Made by a program: the position numbers and the translations under genes. Below the pieces are notes generated by a model. The model did no database searches. It saw only the letters and a list, made by a program, of their open reading frames with translations, and was not told the origin of the DNA. DNA of 64,000 nt from Streptomyces sp. NBC_00691 (GTDB lineage Bacteria; Actinomycetota; Actinomycetes; Streptomycetales; Streptomycetaceae), in NCBI RefSeq assembly GCF_036226665.1, contig NZ_CP109007.1, positions 5,682,501 through 5,746,500 of the forward strand, in the 5' to 3' direction. Below, piece by piece: positions 60,276 to 64,000 of this stretch. Positions within the stretch are counted from its first letter, which is position 1, and each line of letters begins with the position of its first letter.

Positions 60276-60671
60276 TCAGGCCGTGACGGGGGTCTCGCGC
60301 GCCGCGTCGTAACGTTCCCGGGCCGCCTCGACCTGCGGCATCCGGCCCTCCACCAGCTCGATCAGGCCGATCAGCCGCTCCGCGATCTCGCGGCCGAGCG
60401 GGGTGAGCCGGTAGTCGACCCGCGGCGGATTCGTCGGCTGTGCCTCGCGATGGACGAGTCCGTCGCGCTCCAGTGCGTGCAGGGTCTGCGACAGCATCTT
60501 CTCGCTCACGCCGTCGACCCGGCGCCGCAGTTCGTTGAACCGGAACGTCCCGTCGTGCAGGGCGCCGAGGGTCAGGCTGCCCCAGCGGCCCGTCACGTGC
60601 TCCAGTGTGCCGCGCGAGGGGCAGGCGCGCGCGAACACGTCGAAGGCGAGGTCGTCAGTCATGCCCTCCAC
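60276..60671 (-). CDS. HxlR-family transcriptional regulator
   Basis: A 131-aa winged-helix regulator. CPSRGTLEHVTGRWGSLTLG has the N-terminal Cys typical of thiol-sensing HxlR members (YodB, HypR). FNELRRRVDGVSEKMLSQTL is the recognition region and RVDYRLTPLGREI the wing. GTG 60671 (GGGAG at 4 nt) was taken; ATG 60662 is possible. Divergent from the WrbA-like gene, which it probably represses until electrophile or oxidant stress. Confidence 0.92.
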   Translation of the reverse strand: MEGMTDDLAFDVFARACPSRGTLEHVTGRWGSLTLGALHDGTFRFNELRRRVDGVSEKMLSQTLHALERDGLVHREAQPTNPPRVDYRLTPLGREIAERLIGLIELVEGRMPQVEAARERYDAARETPVTA

Positions 60672-60702
60672 CGTACTCCCGCACAGCGCTCACTGCCAGG
60701 TG

Positions 60703-60730
60703 TGCGCTATCGAGTAGGTTGCGCTATCGA
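60703..60730. promoter_or_regulatory. direct repeat between HxlR and WrbA-like genes
   Basis: TGCGCTATCGA at 60703-60713 and 60720-60730, 17-bp period, in the 119-bp divergent promoter region. Likely the HxlR binding site; inferred. Confidence 0.5.
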
Positions 60731-60790
60731 AAAGTTAGTGCTCTACTTCTGGACGTCCCCACCGACCCGTTCCCGTCCGAGGAGTCCCTT

Positions 60791-61375
60791 GTGACCACCC
60801 CCGTCGTCTCCATCGCCTACCACTCCGGCTACGGCCACACCGCAGTCCTGGCCGAGGCCGTCCGTGACGGCGCCGTCGACGCGGGCGCCACCGTCCACCT
60901 GATCAAGGTCGACGGGATCACCGAGGCCGAGTGGGAGCTGCTCGACGCCTCCGACGCGATCGTCTTCGGCTCCCCGACGTACATGGGCACGGCCTCCGGC
61001 GCCTTCCACCAGTTCGCCGAGAACTCCTCGAAGCGCTGGTTCGCCGACACCTGGCTGGACAAGATCGCCGCCGGCTTCACCAACTCCGGTTCCAAGAGCG
61101 GCGACAAGCTGCACACCCTGCAGTACTTCCAGATCCTCGCCGGGCAGCACGGCATGCACTGGGTCAACCTCGGCCTCAAGCCCGGCTGGAACACCAGCGA
61201 GGCCTCCGAGAACGACCTCAACCGCCTCGGCTTCTTCTCCGGCGCGGCCGGTCAGACCCCCGGCGACCTGGGCCCCGAGGGCGTCCACAAGGCGGACGTC
61301 GCGACCGCCGAACACCTCGGCCGCCGTGTCGCCCTGACGGCCCGTACCTTCGCGGCCGGCAAGGCCGCCGCCTGA
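60791..61375 (+). CDS. NAD(P)H:quinone oxidoreductase / WrbA-like flavoprotein
   Basis: A 194-aa flavodoxin-fold protein. SIAYHSGYGHTAVLAEAV is the FMN phosphate loop, DAIVFGSPTYMGTASGAFHQF the second FMN loop, and AGFTNSGSKSGDKLHTLQYF the third. GTG 60791 has GAGGAG at 6 nt. Expected to reduce quinones by two electrons and protect against quinone stress, in line with the divergent HxlR regulator. Ends in a very strong hairpin. Confidence 0.9.
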   Translation: MTTPVVSIAYHSGYGHTAVLAEAVRDGAVDAGATVHLIKVDGITEAEWELLDASDAIVFGSPTYMGTASGAFHQFAENSSKRWFADTWLDKIAAGFTNSGSKSGDKLHTLQYFQILAGQHGMHWVNLGLKPGWNTSEASENDLNRLGFFSGAAGQTPGDLGPEGVHKADVATAEHLGRRVALTARTFAAGKAAA

Positions 61376-61383
61376 GTTCCGCT

Positions 61384-61428
61384 ACGTGAAAGGGCCCGTC
61401 ACCGAGAAGGTGACGGGCCCTTTCACGT
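61384..61428. terminator. bidirectional terminator, 20-bp stem
   Basis: Positions 61384-61403 pair perfectly with 61409-61428, GAGAA loop, between two convergent genes. Confidence 0.9.
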
Positions 61429-61452
61429 CGGGTCGGTGCGCGGACCGACGGC

Positions 61453-62403
61453 TCAGTAGCCGAAGTCCTGGGTCCACCAGGGGCCGCCGTCGGCGAAGTG
61501 GACGCCCACGCCCAGGGTGGTGAAGTCGCAGTTCAGGATGTTGGCGCGGTGGCCGTCGCTGTTCATCCAGGACTCCATCACGGCCGCCGCGTCGGCCTGG
61601 CCGCGGGCGATGTTCTCGCCGCCGAGGCCCGCGATACCCGCCTTCTCGGCGCGCGCCCACGGCGTGTTCCCGTCGGGGTCCGTGTGGTCGAAGAAGCCGC
61701 GGGCCGCCATGTCCGAGCTGAACGCCCCGGCCAGCGCCGCGAGCCGGGCGTCCGCGCTCACCGGCGAGCAGCCCACCTTGGCGCGCTCGACGTTGACCAG
61801 CCGGACGACCTCCGCCTCGGCGGCCACGCCGCGGTCGGCGGTGGAGGGGGCCGCGGTCGTCTCGACCGGAGCCTCGGTCGTCGGGTCGGGCTTGGGCTCG
61901 GCCTTCGGCGCGGGAGCCTTCGTGGACGGCGCGGCCGTGGTCCGCTTCGGCGCCGGCTTGGCCGGAGCCTTCGTCGGGGCCTTGGTCGGCGCCTTCGTCG
62001 GGGTCGGTGTGGCCTTCGGGGCCGGCTTCGTGGACGGGGTCGCCGACGGCGAGGCCGCCTTGCCCTTGTCCGTGCCCGCGTTCGCCTTCGTGCTGGTCCG
62101 CGTGGTACCCGCGTCGCCGGTCGGGGTCTGCGTGGACCCGCCCTGCGTCGTCAGCTCCGGCGTCTGCCGGGACTGGCTCGGTCGCTCGCTCGTGCCCGCG
62201 CTGCCGACCGTGAAGGTGTCCCCGCCGGGCAGCAGGCCCGAGGCGACGGCGATGGCGCCCACCGCTACGGCGGCGGAGGCTCCGAGCAGGCCGGTGCGCA
62301 CGGGGGCGCGCCGCTTGCGGCGGGTACCCCGGTGACGGCGGTCCGAACCGTCCGCGTAGTCTTCTGCGGCGGGTGCGGCTCCGGCGCGACGGTGGCGTCC
62401 CAT
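61453..62403 (-). CDS. CAP/SCP-domain membrane-anchored protein
   Basis: A 316-aa protein. ATG 62403 (MGRHRRAGAAPAAEDYADG) has AGGAAGG upstream; longer readings do not. A basic N-terminus is followed by a single membrane helix (LLGASAAVAVGAIAVASGLL), a Ser/Thr/Pro/Lys-rich spacer with TKAPTKAPTKAPAKPAP, and a CAP domain of about 125 residues: VVRLVNVERAKVGCSPV, FFDHTDPDGNTPWARA, GENIARGQADAAAVMESWMN, GHRANILNCDFTTLGVGV. Wall-spanning linker and extracellular CAP domain are likely; activity unknown. Confidence 0.9.
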   Translation of the reverse strand: MGRHRRAGAAPAAEDYADGSDRRHRGTRRKRRAPVRTGLLGASAAVAVGAIAVASGLLPGGDTFTVGSAGTSERPSQSRQTPELTTQGGSTQTPTGDAGTTRTSTKANAGTDKGKAASPSATPSTKPAPKATPTPTKAPTKAPTKAPAKPAPKRTTAAPSTKAPAPKAEPKPDPTTEAPVETTAAPSTADRGVAAEAEVVRLVNVERAKVGCSPVSADARLAALAGAFSSDMAARGFFDHTDPDGNTPWARAEKAGIAGLGGENIARGQADAAAVMESWMNSDGHRANILNCDFTTLGVGVHFADGGPWWTQDFGY

Positions 62404-62605
62404 CTGGTCTGCCTTCCTCTTGCTGGTCCTGCTGTGGTCCTGTGCCGGCCCTGCGGCCTTTGCTGATCTTTGCTGTCGGTACCGTTTCGGACCGGCGGTC
62501 GAACAGGGCGGGTCCGAACGGGTGAGGCGTGTTCGGTCGGGACTGTAGTCCATGCGGGCCGGGGGCGATGTGCTCATCTGGCAATCCGCCCGTTAGCGTG
62601 CAGGC

Positions 62606-62887
62606 ATGAGTGACGACGTTCGGATGACCGCCTGGGTACGCGGCCGGGTACAGGGAGTGGGCTTCCGCTGGTTCACCAGGGCAAACGCTTTGGAGATCGG
62701 AGGCCTGGTGGGCTTCGCCCTCAACCTCGACGACGGCAGGGTGCAGGTCGTGGCCGAAGGGGCGCGTGAGAATTGCCACCGTCTGCTCGCCTGGCTCCAC
62801 TCCTCCGACACACCCGGGCGCGTGGACGGCGTCACTGAGATCTGGGCCACCCCGCGCGGTGGCTACGACGGCTTCGCCATCCGCTGA
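62606..62887 (+). CDS. acyP: acylphosphatase
   Basis: A 93-aa ferredoxin-like enzyme hydrolysing acyl phosphates. The catalytic Arg is in GRVQGVGFRWFTRANA and the Asn in VGFALNLDDGRVQVVAEG. Length typical. It lies upstream of smc as in other Streptomyces. Confidence 0.95.
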   Translation: MSDDVRMTAWVRGRVQGVGFRWFTRANALEIGGLVGFALNLDDGRVQVVAEGARENCHRLLAWLHSSDTPGRVDGVTEIWATPRGGYDGFAIR

Positions 62888-63277
62888 CGATCACTCTCCG
62901 ACACCCTCTCCGGTGACCGAACGGGGCCTCGAAAGGACGCGCGGTAACAGCCGGGTGACGGGGAAACCGCCTGGTGGTTGCCAAGGAGCGGCCGTCATGG
63001 AAGGCTGCCGGGTAAGGATGATCGCGACGCCCTGAGGCACCGAGTTCATGAGGCCCCGCCGCCCGCTGAGCGGCCCGGGACTCCTCGGTCGGCCCTTCAA
63101 ACGGGGCGTGATCGTGTTGACCGTCAAACTTTTTGGTGAGACTCTGGAATCCCCGCGCACCTTAGCTGTTTGGCAGTGGAACCGGCACGACGAGCAGTAC
63201 TGCCGAGCACCGCGGGTGCGAAATCCCTCACGACCCAACCGCTACGGTCGGTCACTCATTGTGGAGGACCACTCATC
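62888..63277 (+). other. 390-bp intergenic region between acyP and the coiled-coil gene
   Basis: No certain gene. AAGGAG at 62982-62987 precedes an ATG at 62997 that opens only 12 codons (MEGCRVRMIATP, stop 63033-63035); it may be a tiny leader ORF or chance. An AT-richer stretch with TTGACC near 63117 and CAAACTTTTTGG after it could hold the promoter of the next gene. Confidence 0.35.
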
Positions 63278-63496
63278 ATGGCAAAGGCGCTTCTCGGTTA
63301 CGTCGGCGGCTCCGACCCGCGACTCCTCGCCGAGATGCGACGGCTTCAGCAGCGCGTCCAGGACCTGGAATCCGAGCTGGTACGGATCCAGTCCGAGAAC
63401 GACTCGCTCGCCGCGGCCGCCGCTCAGCACCAGGGAGAGTCACTGCTGAACAGCATCGACCTCGACGTACCCCAGGCGGAGCCTGCGCTCACCTGA
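63278..63496 (+). CDS. short coiled-coil protein (72 aa)
   Basis: ATG 63278 with GGAGG at 10 nt. MAKALLGYVGGSDPRLLAEM is followed by a heptad-like coiled coil (RRLQQRVQDLESELVRIQSE) and an acidic tail. No membrane helix. Its place next to smc and the coiled coil may hint at a chromosome- or division-related role, but no function is known to me. Confidence 0.8.
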   Translation: MAKALLGYVGGSDPRLLAEMRRLQQRVQDLESELVRIQSENDSLAAAAAQHQGESLLNSIDLDVPQAEPALT

Positions 63497-63741
63497 CAAC
63501 CCAGCCCCGAGGGGCCAGGTGGGAACCACTCGCGCCGGACTCACGTCGGCACAGCCGCATGGACACCCATGCCGGTGGAGCCTAGTGAACACTCACGCCG
63601 GCAGAGCAGACATGCAAGGGGCGCTTCGGCGTCCCTTCTTTCTTTCACCCGCCGTTCCCCTCCCGTCCCACCCCTCCTCACCCGAGGATCTGCCCTACAC
63701 CTTCGCGGGTGAAACGCACGAGCCCCGGTAGAGTCCCGGGC

Positions 63742-64000
63742 GTGCACCTCAAGGCCCTGACGCTCCGCGGATTCAAGTCGTTCGCCTCGGCCACCACGCT
63801 GCGGTTCGAACCCGGAATCACCTGTGTCGTGGGCCCCAACGGATCGGGCAAGTCCAATGTCGTGGACGCCCTGTCCTGGGTCATGGGCGAGCAGGGCGCC
63901 AAGTCGCTGCGCGGCGGCAAGATGGAGGACGTCATCTTCGCCGGCACGACCGGGCGCCCCCCGCTCGGCCGTGCCGAGGTGTCCCTCACCATCGACAACT
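63742..64000 (+). CDS. smc: chromosome segregation ATPase SMC (5' part only)
   Basis: GTG 63742 starts MHLKALTLRGFKSFASATTL. Walker A follows as VGPNGSGKSNVVDALSWVMGE, then the N-terminal head segment AKSLRGGKMEDVIFAGT. 86 codons are inside the window; the coiled coil, hinge and Walker B lie beyond it. SMC condenses and aligns chromosomes with ScpA/ScpB. Confidence 0.95.
   Translation, partial: MHLKALTLRGFKSFASATTLRFEPGITCVVGPNGSGKSNVVDALSWVMGEQGAKSLRGGKMEDVIFAGTTGRPPLGRAEVSLTIDN

Overview
The window looks like a chromosomal core segment of a Streptomyces species. The DNA is strongly GC-rich with GC-biased third codon positions, GTG/TTG starts are common, and the genes are typical of the genus: two conservons, HupS with a lysine-rich tail, NdgR, an AccB/AccE acyl-CoA carboxylase pair, CofC of F420 synthesis, and a DUF177-rpmF-rnc-mutM-acyP-smc run. 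From memory the order leuB ... smc matches the S. coelicolor SCO5522-SCO5577 interval; this was not checked.

Layout. 1-2132: a partial alpha/beta hydrolase, a possible decayed gene, and a PadR regulator with a membrane partner. 2384-5040: leuB and ilvE, preceded by a 43-codon ORF and a palindromic direct repeat. 5044-8546: an NCS1-type permease divergent from an agmatine-deiminase-family gene and a TetR gene, with a pair of near-identical 18-bp boxes between them. 8656-11947: an MHS-family transporter, then citramalate synthase behind an isoleucine leader peptide and intrinsic terminator. 12011-17388: a Gly-rich membrane protein, a second sliding-clamp (DnaN-like) gene, a serine hydrolase, a YceI protein and a small secreted protein with M15 zinc-peptidase signatures. 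17515-21420: a 1301-aa secreted GH101 endo-alpha-N-acetylgalactosaminidase. 21699-23500: accB-accE.

23703-34312 holds two complete conservons in tandem on the minus strand (histidine-kinase-like CvnA, roadblock CvnB, DUF742 CvnC, GTPase CvnD). Their CvnD proteins differ at only 3 of 193 residues while the CvnA proteins are strongly diverged. A small repeat-containing ORF is divergent from the second array. 35216-38959: an FAH-family gene, gltX, a DUF4241 gene and a HAD phosphatase. 39053-39594: five tRNA genes (Gln-Glu-Glu-Gln-Glu). 39720-42601: ndgR divergent from leuCD. 42706-50605: a small protein gene, hupS, a small beta-rich protein, cofC, plsC, gpsA, ddl, a DUF3515 lipoprotein, a stand-alone AsnC-type domain, thiL and thiD. 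50733-59223: rpmB, a DAK2/DegV-type protein, recG, rsmD, coaD, a DivIVA-like protein with a Gln-rich tail, DUF177, rpmF and rnc. 59341 to the end: mutM, an HxlR regulator divergent from a WrbA-like flavoprotein, a CAP-domain protein, acyP, a short coiled-coil protein and the start of smc.

Branched-chain amino acid synthesis is a recurring theme: leuB, ilvE, cimA, leuC, leuD and their regulator NdgR all lie here. Envelope and lipid genes (accB/accE, plsC, gpsA, ddl) and ribosome/RNA genes (rpmB, rpmF, rnc, rsmD, gltX, tRNAs) make up most of the rest. No insertion sequence, integrase, CRISPR array or prophage was seen.
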